Shown: positions 1 through 7,197 of the stretch, in pieces | Layout of the letters: each line of letters opens with the position of its first letter | Numbering within the stretch: the stretch's first letter is position 1 | Position numbers and translations under genes: made by a program | NCBI RefSeq assembly: GCF_006829085.1 | Contig: NZ_BJTC01000019.1 | Location: 25,483 to 89,482 of the forward strand | DNA from: Chryseobacterium sp. ON_d1 | GTDB taxonomy: Bacteria > Bacteroidota > Bacteroidia > Flavobacteriales > Weeksellaceae | Direction of reading: 5' to 3' | DNA length: 64,000 bases | Notes under the pieces: generated by a model | Databases searched by the model: none | Told to the model about the DNA's origin: nothing | Seen by the model: the letters and a program-made list of their open reading frames with translations, nothing else

Positions 1-6
1 TGATAT

Positions 7-43
7 TGGTATACTCTGTGATACTGATTACAAAAGTATACCA
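7..43. promoter_or_regulatory. Palindromic operator upstream of the SDR gene
   Basis: A perfect 9-bp inverted repeat, TGGTATACT (7-15) and AGTATACCA (35-43), is separated by 19 bp. It lies just upstream of a good Bacteroidota -7 element (TAACTTTG, 52-59), so its right arm falls between the -33 and -7 positions. A dimeric repressor bound here would block transcription of the SDR gene. Operators of this shape are common for HxlR- or TetR-type regulators placed divergently from SDR genes. The regulator itself would lie left of the window, so its family is a guess. Confidence 0.5.
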
Positions 44-74
44 TTTTGAAATAACTTTGTCAAAAAATTTTACA

Positions 75-821
75 ATGAAAAAATTCAGTAACAAACTGGC
101 TATCGTCACAGGAGGAAACAGCGGAATCGGGTTCGCTGCAGCCAAAGAACTTATTTCAGAAGGAGCAACCGTGATCATCACCGGAAGACGAAAAGAAGCC
201 GTGGAAAAAGCGGCTCAGGAACTCGGAGCTATTCCGTTCATTGCAGACCAGGCTGATCTTGATGATATTGACCTGTTAAAAAAAGATGTGGAAAAGCAAT
301 TTGGCAAAGCTGATATCCTGTTTATCAATGCAGGCATTACGGGAAGTCTTACACCTATTGAAAATATGGATGTCGAAAATTTTGATCAGGTCATGAATAT
401 TAATTTCAGAGGAGCTTATTTCACCTTAAGCAAATTCATTCCTTTATTGACTGACGGAGCTTCAGTGATCTTTTTATCTTCCATAGTCGCTTCTACTTAT
501 AAACCCAACAGTTCGGCTTACCAGGCAAGCAAGGCAGCATTGAACTCAATTGCAAAAACAGCAGCAGCAGAGTTAGCCCCAAGAAAGATCAGAGTGAACA
601 TAATAAGCCCAGGACCTATAAAAACCGAAATCATGAGTAAGGCCGGGTTGGATGAAGAAACTTTGAAAAGCATTCAAACCCATCTCATAGATCAGATTCC
701 TCTCAATAAAATGGGAACCGCTGAAGAAGTCGCGAAACTTGTGACCTATTTATCAGATAACGAGTCTTCCGGCTATGTCACCGGAACCGAAATTGTGATA
801 GACGGTGGCATTACTTTATAA
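75..821 (+). CDS. SDR family NAD(P)-dependent oxidoreductase
   Basis: Classical short-chain dehydrogenase/reductase of 248 aa. The dinucleotide-binding motif TGGNSGIG is near the N-terminus, NAG follows in 'FINAGITG', and the catalytic Ser and Tyr-x-x-x-Lys lie in 'SSIVAS' and 'YQASK'. The C-terminal 'SGYVTGTEIVIDGG' is typical of the family. The ATG at 75 is preferred over an in-frame ATG at 6, which would put the promoter and operator inside the coding region. It is monocistronic and ends at a hairpin terminator. The substrate cannot be deduced. Confidence 0.9.
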   Translation: MKKFSNKLAIVTGGNSGIGFAAAKELISEGATVIITGRRKEAVEKAAQELGAIPFIADQADLDDIDLLKKDVEKQFGKADILFINAGITGSLTPIENMDVENFDQVMNINFRGAYFTLSKFIPLLTDGASVIFLSSIVASTYKPNSSAYQASKAALNSIAKTAAAELAPRKIRVNIISPGPIKTEIMSKAGLDEETLKSIQTHLIDQIPLNKMGTAEEVAKLVTYLSDNESSGYVTGTEIVIDGGITL

Positions 822-837
822 ATGATGGTTTTCACCA

Positions 838-866
838 AATCCCGGTAAAACAATTGCCGGGATTTT
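838..866 (+). terminator. Rho-independent terminator of the SDR gene
   Basis: AATCCCGG pairs with CCGGGATT, followed by a T-rich run (TTTTCCTT). It lies 17 bp after the SDR stop codon and before the next promoter. Confidence 0.75.
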
Positions 867-891
867 CCTTGTATATTTTCGGGGGTAAAAA

Positions 892-971
892 TTCCGGGTT
901 CACCTTTTGATTTGTCCAACCCGGTCTGTTTTCCGTTTCACAATATGTATTACCCACCTACTTTTGAATCA
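892..971 (+). promoter_or_regulatory. Bipartite promoter element, copy A
   Basis: Two conserved blocks: a 26-bp upstream block (892-917, containing TTCACCTTTTGATTTGTCC) and a -7 block CTACTTTTGAATCA (958-971) holding the Bacteroidota -7 hexamer-like TACTTTTG. Copy B (4486-4565) matches 25 of 26 bases in the first block and all 14 in the second, with an identical 40-bp spacer length but unrelated spacer sequence. The upstream block is centred about 65-70 bp before the expected transcription start, where activators bind. Confidence 0.7.
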
Positions 972-993
972 GAAAATAAAAACAATACTCATT

Positions 994-1977
994 ATGGATA
1001 CCGTAAAGGAAAAAAGAAGTCCCATTGCTGTAGTATTTCTGGTTATGTTAGGAATCTTAGGAGGGTTACAGTTATTCAGCAAACCTCTGGAAGGAAAACC
1101 GGTTACAGGAAAAATTGAAGCACCAAGGGAAGTCATAAGCATTCTTGAAAACTCATGTTTCAACTGCCATTCCAACCAACAAAATCTAAGCTGGTATGAT
1201 AAAATTGCTCCTGTTTCCTGGACAGTCAATAAAGACATCAAAAGAGCCAGAGAAGTGCTGAACTTCTCAGAATGGGAAAAGTACTCTCCCGCTGATCATC
1301 AGGGAAAAATGTATGCTATTCTCAATATGATGCAAAGTGGTAAAATGCCCCTCCATGAATATACTCTTCTGCATCCTTCGGCTAAGATTACAGAAAAAGA
1401 TATTGAAACCATTAAGAAATATACGCTTTCTTTATCTTCAGGAAGTACATCTGCTCAGAAAAAGATTGAAGCACTACAAGTCTCATCCAGTGTACCTATT
1501 CCAGCATCAACAAAATTTCCTGTTTCTCCCAATGGAGTTCAATACACACCTGATTTTAAAAACTGGAAAGTAATCAGTATGAGTACGCTGTTTGATCATT
1601 CCATTCGTGTGATCTATGGAAATGACATCGCGGTAAAAGCTGTAGAAACAGAAAACTTTCACCCGTGGCCGGACGGAAGTATTGTTGTAAAATCCGTATG
1701 GAAACAGCAGGAATTACCTGACGGAGAAATCAGGCCCGGAAAATTTATCAATGCACAGTTTATGGTCAAAGATTCCAGGCAATATAAAGATACGGAAGGC
1801 TGGGGATTTGCAAAATTCTCGGGAGACGACCTTCATCCAACCGGAAAGACAGCATCTTTTGCCAAAGAATCCTGCATTGCCTGCCACAGACAGCTTGCAG
1901 AAAAAACAGGATATCTGTTTGATGTTCCCATGAAAGTAAATACCCAAAGATTAATTCAAAATTTACAGAAAAAATGA
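994..1977 (+). CDS. Haem-binding domain / cytochrome P460 fusion protein
   Basis: Predicted 327-aa exported protein with an uncleaved N-terminal hydrophobic segment (residues ~10-28). Residues ~35-145 look like the Haem_bd domain with a c-type haem motif CFNCH (C55, C58, H59) and the following 'SWYDKIAPVSW'. Residues ~185-320 resemble cytochrome P460, ending in a second haem motif CIACH (C294, C297, H298). P460-family proteins in other bacteria oxidise hydroxylamine or bind NO, but activity here is unproven. The ATG at 994 puts the promoter at 958-971 upstream; an in-frame ATG at 907 would sit inside the regulatory element. It overlaps the next gene by ATGA. Confidence 0.75.
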   Translation: MDTVKEKRSPIAVVFLVMLGILGGLQLFSKPLEGKPVTGKIEAPREVISILENSCFNCHSNQQNLSWYDKIAPVSWTVNKDIKRAREVLNFSEWEKYSPADHQGKMYAILNMMQSGKMPLHEYTLLHPSAKITEKDIETIKKYTLSLSSGSTSAQKKIEALQVSSSVPIPASTKFPVSPNGVQYTPDFKNWKVISMSTLFDHSIRVIYGNDIAVKAVETENFHPWPDGSIVVKSVWKQQELPDGEIRPGKFINAQFMVKDSRQYKDTEGWGFAKFSGDDLHPTGKTASFAKESCIACHRQLAEKTGYLFDVPMKVNTQRLIQNLQKK

Positions 1978-2417
1978 AAAATACCATACTCATCTTATTG
2001 GTAAGCCTTATTTCCCTTACTGCCTGCAGCAAAGAAAACAGTGATACAAATAATGGGCTTGTGAGAGTTGTTTTTGACCCGGGATCACTCAAATTCATTT
2101 CCAATTCTTTAAATCCAAAGAAAGAAACGATGTCAGCCTTATATGGAAACAAAAAAGCACTGGAATCTTTGTCAAAAGAGAGCCGGACACCGGAAGCTGG
2201 TGCCGTCATGAAACTGGTTACCTGGAAATATCACGACAATCCTCAATATATTGGCGGAACCATCACCGGAGAATTGGTAAGTATAGAGACTATTCAGGCT
2301 GATCATCTTGGAAAAATATCTTATGATATCAAAAATGACCAGTCGGAAAGCAGTGCTCCTGATAAAGAAAAAAGAATTCAGTATTTCATGAGCTATCGTC
2401 CTGTAAGCAGACCTTAA
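1974..2417 (+). CDS. P460-like lipoprotein of unknown function
   Basis: A 147-aa protein with a lipoprotein signal peptide (lipobox LTAC, Cys 18). Its start overlaps the stop of the cytochrome P460 gene by 4 nt, so the two are translationally coupled. Residues ~50-110 ('MSALYGNKKALESL', 'GAVMKLVTWKYHDN', 'GELVSIE') align by eye with the P460 domain of its neighbour ('RVIYGNDIAVKAV', 'GSIVVKSVWKQQEL', 'NAQFMVKD'). It lacks the C-terminal CxxCH and so probably has no covalent haem. The family assignment is inference. Confidence 0.6.
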   Translation: MKNTILILLVSLISLTACSKENSDTNNGLVRVVFDPGSLKFISNSLNPKKETMSALYGNKKALESLSKESRTPEAGAVMKLVTWKYHDNPQYIGGTITGELVSIETIQADHLGKISYDIKNDQSESSAPDKEKRIQYFMSYRPVSRP

Positions 2418-2494
2418 TAAAAATTTATGCTTCACTATTTATCATAATATTTCAATAAAAACATTAATTTAACCTTTTCAAATCAGCAGATTTT

Positions 2495-3508
2495 ATGCAA
2501 CAGCAAAAAATAAAGATCTCACCTGCCATAATCTGGATAAGCTCTATTTTCCTTGGAGTTTTATCTTCTGTACCTCAGCTGGCCTCTCATGAGTTCAACT
2601 GGAAAGAGGCAGCCGTAAACTCAGCAATTACAGCAGCTTTTTCTATTATCATGTGGTACATCAACATTTATATGCTGAACCGTACAGGAAAACGCAGGCA
2701 GCATATCTCGTATTCCAGATTGATGGTCGTATTGGCTTTTGGGATGGTGATTATGTTTGGGCTGGCATGGATTCAGCAGCTGATTCTTTCTCATATTAAT
2801 TTCGGCCCGGTGATGCTGATGGTGGAAGTACGAGGAATTCTGATCAACCTGGTTTGCTATATGTTTCTTACGCTGCTTCAGAACAATTATACGGGACAGC
2901 AGATACAGCTTGAATTGGAAAAGGTAAAAAGTGATAATCTTGGAGCCCAGTATGAACTATTAAAGCAGCAGATCAACCCGCATTTTCTTTTCAACAGCTT
3001 GAATACGTTAAAATTAATGGCAGAAACCCATGATGAGGAAACAGTTGATTTTATTGTAAAGCTTTCAGATTTTTACCGATTTACGCTGGAAAGCAGAAAA
3101 CTGGATCTGATCAGTGTTCAGGAAGAAATGAAAATAGTAGATGCTTATCTTTTTCTTCAGAAAGCCCGTTTTGGAGAAGGAATTAAGTTCACCAACGAAC
3201 TGGGAAAAGAAATTAATGCAACCCTTATTCCGCCATTCACGCTTCAGCTTTTGGTGGAGAACTGTATCAAGCACAATATCGTTTCACAAAGTAAGCCTTT
3301 GCACATCAAAATCTATCATGCTGACAACCAAATTGTGATTGAAAATCCCATACAGCGGAAAATGAATACAGAAGATTCTCTGGGAGTAGGGCTTGACAAT
3401 ATTAAAATGCGTTACAAACACTTGCTGGAAAAAGATATCATCATTCATTCAGACGAAAAAACTTTCCAGATAAAACTACCATTAATCCATGAATATAATC
3501 ATTATTGA
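2495..3508 (+). CDS. LytS/YehU-type sensor histidine kinase
   Basis: 337 aa with four predicted membrane helices (about 11-29, 42-62, 77-95, 108-130), a short coiled linker, then a His_kinase domain. The phospho-acceptor motif QQINPHFLFNSLNTL places the histidine at residue 163. The ATPase part has the N-box 'LVENCIKHNI' and G-box 'GVGLDNI'. It has almost no extracytoplasmic domain, so the signal is probably sensed in or at the membrane. It overlaps the LytTR regulator gene by 20 nt and forms a standard two-component pair. Confidence 0.9.
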   Translation: MQQQKIKISPAIIWISSIFLGVLSSVPQLASHEFNWKEAAVNSAITAAFSIIMWYINIYMLNRTGKRRQHISYSRLMVVLAFGMVIMFGLAWIQQLILSHINFGPVMLMVEVRGILINLVCYMFLTLLQNNYTGQQIQLELEKVKSDNLGAQYELLKQQINPHFLFNSLNTLKLMAETHDEETVDFIVKLSDFYRFTLESRKLDLISVQEEMKIVDAYLFLQKARFGEGIKFTNELGKEINATLIPPFTLQLLVENCIKHNIVSQSKPLHIKIYHADNQIVIENPIQRKMNTEDSLGVGLDNIKMRYKHLLEKDIIIHSDEKTFQIKLPLIHEYNHY

Positions 3509-4250
3509 AGATGAATTCAGGGCTGCAAAATCCCTGCAGAATTTAATTTCAGACTTAAAGCCGGACTCAAAGATCCTGGGTGTTTACGACAGTATTGAAA
3601 CAAGCATTGAAGGTTTAAAGGATATCAAACCTGATCTTATCTTTATGGATATCCATCTTTCTGACGGGCTTTCCTTTGAGATTTTCAAATCCGTGGAAAT
3701 CACCTGTCCTGTGGTATTCTGTACTGCCTTTGATCAGTATATGCTGGATGCCTTTAAAAGTAAGGGGGTTGATTATGTTTTAAAACCGTTTTCAAAGGAA
3801 GACATTGCTGAAGCTCTGAGAAAAGTGGATGAACTGAAAAAATTCTTTCAGAAAAACGATCTCCCTGACCTGGAGTCACTCATCCAAAAAATCAGTCAGC
3901 CTTCCGCCGGTAAAAGCAGCTTCCTGGTCTTTAAAAATCAGAAATATACTACCATTCCTACGGAAGATATTGCCTATTTCTACATCCATAATGAAATCAC
4001 ACATCTGGTGACATTTGCCAAAGAACAGTTTCCCCTTACCCAACCCTTAGGACAGGTGGCAGAACAGGTTTCAGACAAACAGTTCTTTAGAGTCAACAGG
4101 CAGTATCTGGTTAATTTTAAAGCTATTAAAGAGATGGAGCATTATTTCCAGCGTAAAATACTGGTGAAGCTTACTATTGAAACGCCTGAAAAACTTTTGA
4201 TCAATAAAGAAAAAACGCATAGTTTCTTTACATGGCTGGAGGATAGGTAA
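3489..4250 (+). CDS. LytTR family response regulator
   Basis: 253 aa. A receiver domain (1-~120) has acidic residues E7/D8, phospho-acceptor D54 ('LIFMDIHLS') and Lys in 'YVLKPF'. A LytTR DNA-binding domain (~145-250) has the typical 'FFRVNRQYLVNFKAI'. The start lies within the end of the kinase gene, so the two are co-translated. LytTR proteins usually activate from sites upstream of the -35 region. The operons on both sides carry a shared upstream element, which makes them candidate targets. Confidence 0.92.
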   Translation: MNIIIIEDEFRAAKSLQNLISDLKPDSKILGVYDSIETSIEGLKDIKPDLIFMDIHLSDGLSFEIFKSVEITCPVVFCTAFDQYMLDAFKSKGVDYVLKPFSKEDIAEALRKVDELKKFFQKNDLPDLESLIQKISQPSAGKSSFLVFKNQKYTTIPTEDIAYFYIHNEITHLVTFAKEQFPLTQPLGQVAEQVSDKQFFRVNRQYLVNFKAIKEMEHYFQRKILVKLTIETPEKLLINKEKTHSFFTWLEDR

Positions 4251-4576
4251 ATGAATAAGGAAATCTGAAGCTGGGGGCTGGAAGTACTTGCAGTCATTCT
4301 AAGATATAGAACTTTTTTGAAATACATTATAACCCTGATTGATATGATTGGGGTTTTCTTTTGTTTTTATTTGATCTGTTTTAGTTTCTTAAGCTTTGCT
4401 GTTTATATAAAAAAACACTATTTCTTTTCATACCGCAAAACTTCCAGCCTCTCACTTCCAGCCAGAATATACTTCCCCTTACATTTTCCGGATTCACCTT
4501 TTGATTTGTCCGGTTGACCCTTTTTTATATTCTTTTGCCCTCACAGAGTATCTACTTTTGAATCAAATTAAAAGAT
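4251..4576. other. Intergenic region with heptad-like repeats and promoter element
   Basis: No convincing gene. It holds a short period-7 sequence at 4267-4287 (GAAGCTG GGGGCTG GAAGTAC), a complementary-looking one at 4440-4463 (ACTTCCA GCCTCTC ACTTCCA), and the bipartite promoter element copy B. A 66-codon open frame (4317-4517) runs into the regulatory element and is not supported. Confidence 0.6.
4486..4565 (+). promoter_or_regulatory. Bipartite promoter element, copy B
   Basis: Upstream block 4486-4511 and -7 block CTACTTTTGAATCA at 4552-4565, the same as copy A and with the same 40-bp gap. The ATG of the DUF1223 gene follows 11 bp later, so the leader is very short. The exact conservation of block sequence and phase against an unrelated spacer argues for co-regulation of the two operons. 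Confidence 0.7.
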
Positions 4577-5353
4577 ATGATACTAAAAAACTTAATCACA
4601 GTAATCGCTTTCACGGCACTGTTATTTGCCACTTCAGCATTTATTCATCAAAATAAAGAACAGAAGACAACACAGCATACAACATCTGAAACCAATGGTT
4701 TTGCTGTTCTGGAGCTCTTTACTTCAGAAGGATGTTCAAGCTGCCCTCCGGCTGATGAGCTGATGGGAAAGATTGAAAAAGAATATCATGGAGAACCGGT
4801 TTATCTTCTCTCCTACCACGTTGATTACTGGAACCGTCTGGGATGGAAAGACCGATTCAGTACTGTTGAAAATTCGCAGCGACAGCAGCAGTACAGCCGT
4901 ATTTTGAATTCGCAGGTGTATACTCCTCAACTGGTAGTGAACGGAAAAAGAGAGTTTGTAGGTTCTGATGAAAATAGCATTAAAAACGCCATTCAGGAGG
5001 GCCTTTTTAATGCTAAAAAAAACAATGTAGAGTTATCTGCAAACGTTTCTCAGGATAAAATTAATATCCAGTATAAAACATCCACCTCTGATCCTAAGAG
5101 TACTCTGCTCGTTAACCTGATTGAAAAACATTCCTCCACCCAGGTAGGTAAAGGAGAAAATGAAGGACGTCACCTGCATCACTGGCAGATTGTTCACCAA
5201 CAAAACCAGGTTTCATTGGGCAAACAGCAAGAGGGGACAACAACATTCAGGCTTCCTGAGGGTTTCTCACCTGAAAACTGGGAAGTCATAGCCTTCATTC
5301 AGAATGTAAAAACCGGAGAAATCTCAGGATCTGCAAAAACAGCTTTCAAATAA
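4577..5353 (+). CDS. DUF1223 domain-containing exported protein
   Basis: 258 aa with an N-terminal signal peptide (~1-22). The thioredoxin-fold-like DUF1223 domain starts with 'VLELFTSEGCSSCPPAD', including a CxxC pair, and continues with 'LSYHVDYWNRLGWKD' and 'YTPQLVVNG', all hallmarks of the family. A disulfide or redox role is likely from the fold, but no function is established. It is followed 32 bp later by a DoxX gene, probably one transcript driven from promoter element copy B. Confidence 0.88.
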   Translation: MILKNLITVIAFTALLFATSAFIHQNKEQKTTQHTTSETNGFAVLELFTSEGCSSCPPADELMGKIEKEYHGEPVYLLSYHVDYWNRLGWKDRFSTVENSQRQQQYSRILNSQVYTPQLVVNGKREFVGSDENSIKNAIQEGLFNAKKNNVELSANVSQDKINIQYKTSTSDPKSTLLVNLIEKHSSTQVGKGENEGRHLHHWQIVHQQNQVSLGKQQEGTTTFRLPEGFSPENWEVIAFIQNVKTGEISGSAKTAFK

Positions 5354-5385
5354 TTTATACCTAATAATAACTAAAATATACAACA

Positions 5386-5778
5386 ATGAAAACAAAAACA
5401 ACAAAAATCATCTACTTGGCCGGAGCTCTTTTTATGTCATTATGGTTTGGAACCAGCGGTTTCTTTGAACTGACAAAAAATCCAGTGGTCTGGGACATCA
5501 CACGACAGCTAGGCTACCCTCCTCATTTTATCTATATACTGGGTGTTTTTAAAATTTCAGGAGTTCTTGTTCTTCTGCTTCCCAACAGATTATTGAGACT
5601 GAAAGAATGGGTATTTGCAGGCATGTTCTTTGATATCCTCTTTGCTTTCTTTTCAAAAATCGCGGTACTTGGTTTTTCATCTACTGTGGATGCAATAGTG
5701 GCCTTTTCTGTACTTACAATAACGTATCTGATGTTCAGAAAACTGTATTCTCCTGAGCTGGTATTTGGAGAAGCATAA
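5386..5778 (+). CDS. DoxX-like family membrane protein
   Basis: 130-aa integral membrane protein with four predicted helices. The N-terminal 'ALFMSLWFGTSGFFEL', the 'LGYPPHFIYILGVFKISG' centre and the terminal helices match the DoxX-like group. DoxX-like proteins often sit with redox or thiol-stress genes. Here the gene is paired with DUF1223. Function not established. Confidence 0.8.
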   Translation: MKTKTTKIIYLAGALFMSLWFGTSGFFELTKNPVVWDITRQLGYPPHFIYILGVFKISGVLVLLLPNRLLRLKEWVFAGMFFDILFAFFSKIAVLGFSSTVDAIVAFSVLTITYLMFRKLYSPELVFGEA

Positions 5779-5800
5779 TTTAAATTTTTCTTATGTTCAA

Positions 5801-5840
5801 AACAGCACCTCCCGTTACCCGGGAGATGCTGTTGTTTTAT
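5801..5840 (+). terminator. Terminator of the DUF1223-DoxX operon
   Basis: ACAGCACCTCCCG / CGGGAGATGCTGT form a long hairpin with one mismatch and a short loop, followed by TGTTTTAT. It lies 25 bp after the DoxX stop codon. Confidence 0.75.
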
Positions 5841-5861
5841 ATCATTAAAATTTTGCTCAAT

Positions 5862-5930
5862 AAGTTTTGGCTGAAGCCGGATGGATGAGTACTGTTCCTG
5901 AAAGCGGACTAAAGTCCGCTGCTATTGATT
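5862..5930 (+). repeat. REP-like repeat (GGCTAAAGCC family), copy 1
   Basis: Starts AAGTTTTGGCTGAAGCC and ends with the hairpin AGCGGACTAAAGTCCGCT plus GCTATTGATT. Two small palindromes separated by about 25 variable bases define the family. Related copies lie at 9950, 19437 (inverted pair), 25659, 33862, 40067 and 55916. Confidence 0.75.
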
Positions 5931-5969
5931 GAACTATCGGGTATAATTAAAAAATCCGTTTATATTAAG

Positions 5970-6021
5970 CACCCCGTCAAAAATTCTTTGAATTTTTGCC
6001 ACCCCTCCAAAAGAGGGGAAT
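5970..6021 (+). repeat. Solo copy of DUF559-associated hairpin repeat
   Basis: CACCCCGTC, then the perfect hairpin AAAAATTC-TTT-GAATTTTT, then GCCA and a second hairpin CCCCTC-CAAAA-GAGGGG. Same layout as the repeats enclosing the DUF559 gene at 23299-23842, but with no gene attached. Confidence 0.75.
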
Positions 6022-6073
6022 GCTGGGCACCTATTCACTGATTAAGGGACAACAACCCCATATCCTTAATTTC

Positions 6074-6120
6074 TACCGCTATCACCTGCTACCTGTTACC
6101 TATCATCTGCCTCTGTTATC
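6074..6120. repeat. Degenerate heptanucleotide tandem repeat
   Basis: Successive 7-mers ATCACCT, GCTACCT, GTTACCT, ATCATCT and GCCTCTG keep a 7-bp period with drifting sequence. The tract ends at the stop codon of the neighbouring hydrolase gene. Confidence 0.55.
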
Positions 6121-7112
6121 TAACTCATAAAACTCTCCGGGAACCATTCAAATCCTGCAGTCTTTTCCTTGGTGAAGCCCAGACCCGGCCATGGCAAGTG
6201 GTAAGCAAACGCTCTGATTTTGGTATCCGCCAGTTGCTTCAGCATTTTTTTCCTTGAAGCAGTCGCGATATCCAGATCGGTGTCTCCGAAATATCCCCAT
6301 TCAGGATGTGGAAAAAGGACTACATCTGAATGAATCAGATCTGCGATATAGATCAGTTTTTCATTGCCTGAAGAGATGGTTGTAACCGCCAAACCTGGTG
6401 TGTGACCAGGTGCTAATTGAAAATTAAAATAATCATACAAGGGATTATTAAAATCATAAAACTTCAGTTTTGGCTTAATCGTTTTCAGAATATTCCGGAC
6501 GGCCGGGATAAATTGATTAAGGAAGTCAGGTTGTGTTTTCAGAGCACTGTTGTTGAAGTCTTTCATGGAAGCCTGCATCCAGAAGTCATGCTCTATCTTG
6601 GAGATAAAAATATCTGCATTTGGAAAAATAAAATGATTCTTTTTGTCTACAACTCCCCCAATATGATCAGGATGGGCATGGGAAATAAAAACGTCAGTAA
6701 TATCTTTGGGAGTAAAACCAGCTTTTTCAAGACTTTTTAACAGAAATCCGGTTCTTTCATCCGCAAAAATTCCCATTCCGGTATCTAGTAGAATGAGCTT
6801 ATTTTTTGTTTTAACCAATAGAATATTCATTGCCATATCAATATAATTCTCCGGCCTGAAATTATCCTTAAGGATTGATTTTAATTCTGAAACGGTACCT
6901 CTTGGCGCAAATAAATTCAGGTTTTCTTCATGGATATATCCGTCTGTAAGAACAAATAGTTCAAGCTCACCGAGCTTCAGTTTTTTAAACCCGGAAAGAT
7001 CATCTCCTGTTTTTTCAGGAATGATTTTCTGTTCTGCCATCAAACCTGAAAAAGGAATCATACTTAATGTTCCTGCCAATAATCCGTTCTTTAATAATTC
7101 TCTTCTGTTCAT
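6120..7112 (-). CDS. MBL-fold metallo-hydrolase with Tat-like signal
   Basis: 330 aa. The N-terminus (MNRRELLKNGLLAGTL) has a twin-arginine-like motif and a hydrophobic stretch, suggesting export of a folded metalloenzyme. The metallo-beta-lactamase motif SHAHPDHIGG (H145, H147, D149, H150) and later 'LAPGHTPG' supply zinc ligands. Members of this group include lactonases and aryl hydrolases; the substrate is unknown. It is separated by 85 bp from the aldo/keto reductase gene upstream, whose terminator lies between them. Confidence 0.85.
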   Translation of the reverse strand: MNRRELLKNGLLAGTLSMIPFSGLMAEQKIIPEKTGDDLSGFKKLKLGELELFVLTDGYIHEENLNLFAPRGTVSELKSILKDNFRPENYIDMAMNILLVKTKNKLILLDTGMGIFADERTGFLLKSLEKAGFTPKDITDVFISHAHPDHIGGVVDKKNHFIFPNADIFISKIEHDFWMQASMKDFNNSALKTQPDFLNQFIPAVRNILKTIKPKLKFYDFNNPLYDYFNFQLAPGHTPGLAVTTISSGNEKLIYIADLIHSDVVLFPHPEWGYFGDTDLDIATASRKKMLKQLADTKIRAFAYHLPWPGLGFTKEKTAGFEWFPESFMS

Positions 7113-7145
7113 AGTTGGGTTCTTTTCATTTTAATATAGAAGCAA

Positions 7146-7184
7146 AAAACTGAGTTCCTTTCATTGTAAGAAACTCAGTTTTTA
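7146..7184 (-). terminator. Terminator after the aldo/keto reductase gene
   Basis: On the minus strand AAAACTGAGTTT pairs with AACTCAGTTTTTT around an ~14-nt loop. It lies directly after the aldo/keto reductase stop codon. Confidence 0.7.
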
Positions 7185-7197
7185 TATCAATAGGCTT

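Larger units (their letters stand above)
5779..6119. other. Intergenic region with terminator and repeats
   Basis: Holds a terminator (5801-5840), a REP-like repeat of the GGCTAAAGCC family (5862-5930), a solo copy of the DUF559-associated hairpin repeat (5970-6021) and a degenerate period-7 tract (6074-6120). No gene seen. Confidence 0.7.

Noticed and set aside
912..1118. 68-codon frame overlapping the start of the haem-binding gene
   Set aside because: It is out of frame with a gene whose protein has clear haem motifs and domain structure; the frame has no recognisable features.
4317..4517. 66-codon hydrophobic open frame downstream of the LytTR gene
   Set aside because: It runs through the period-7 tract and the 26-bp regulatory block upstream of the DUF1223 gene, and lacks a convincing ribosome-binding site.
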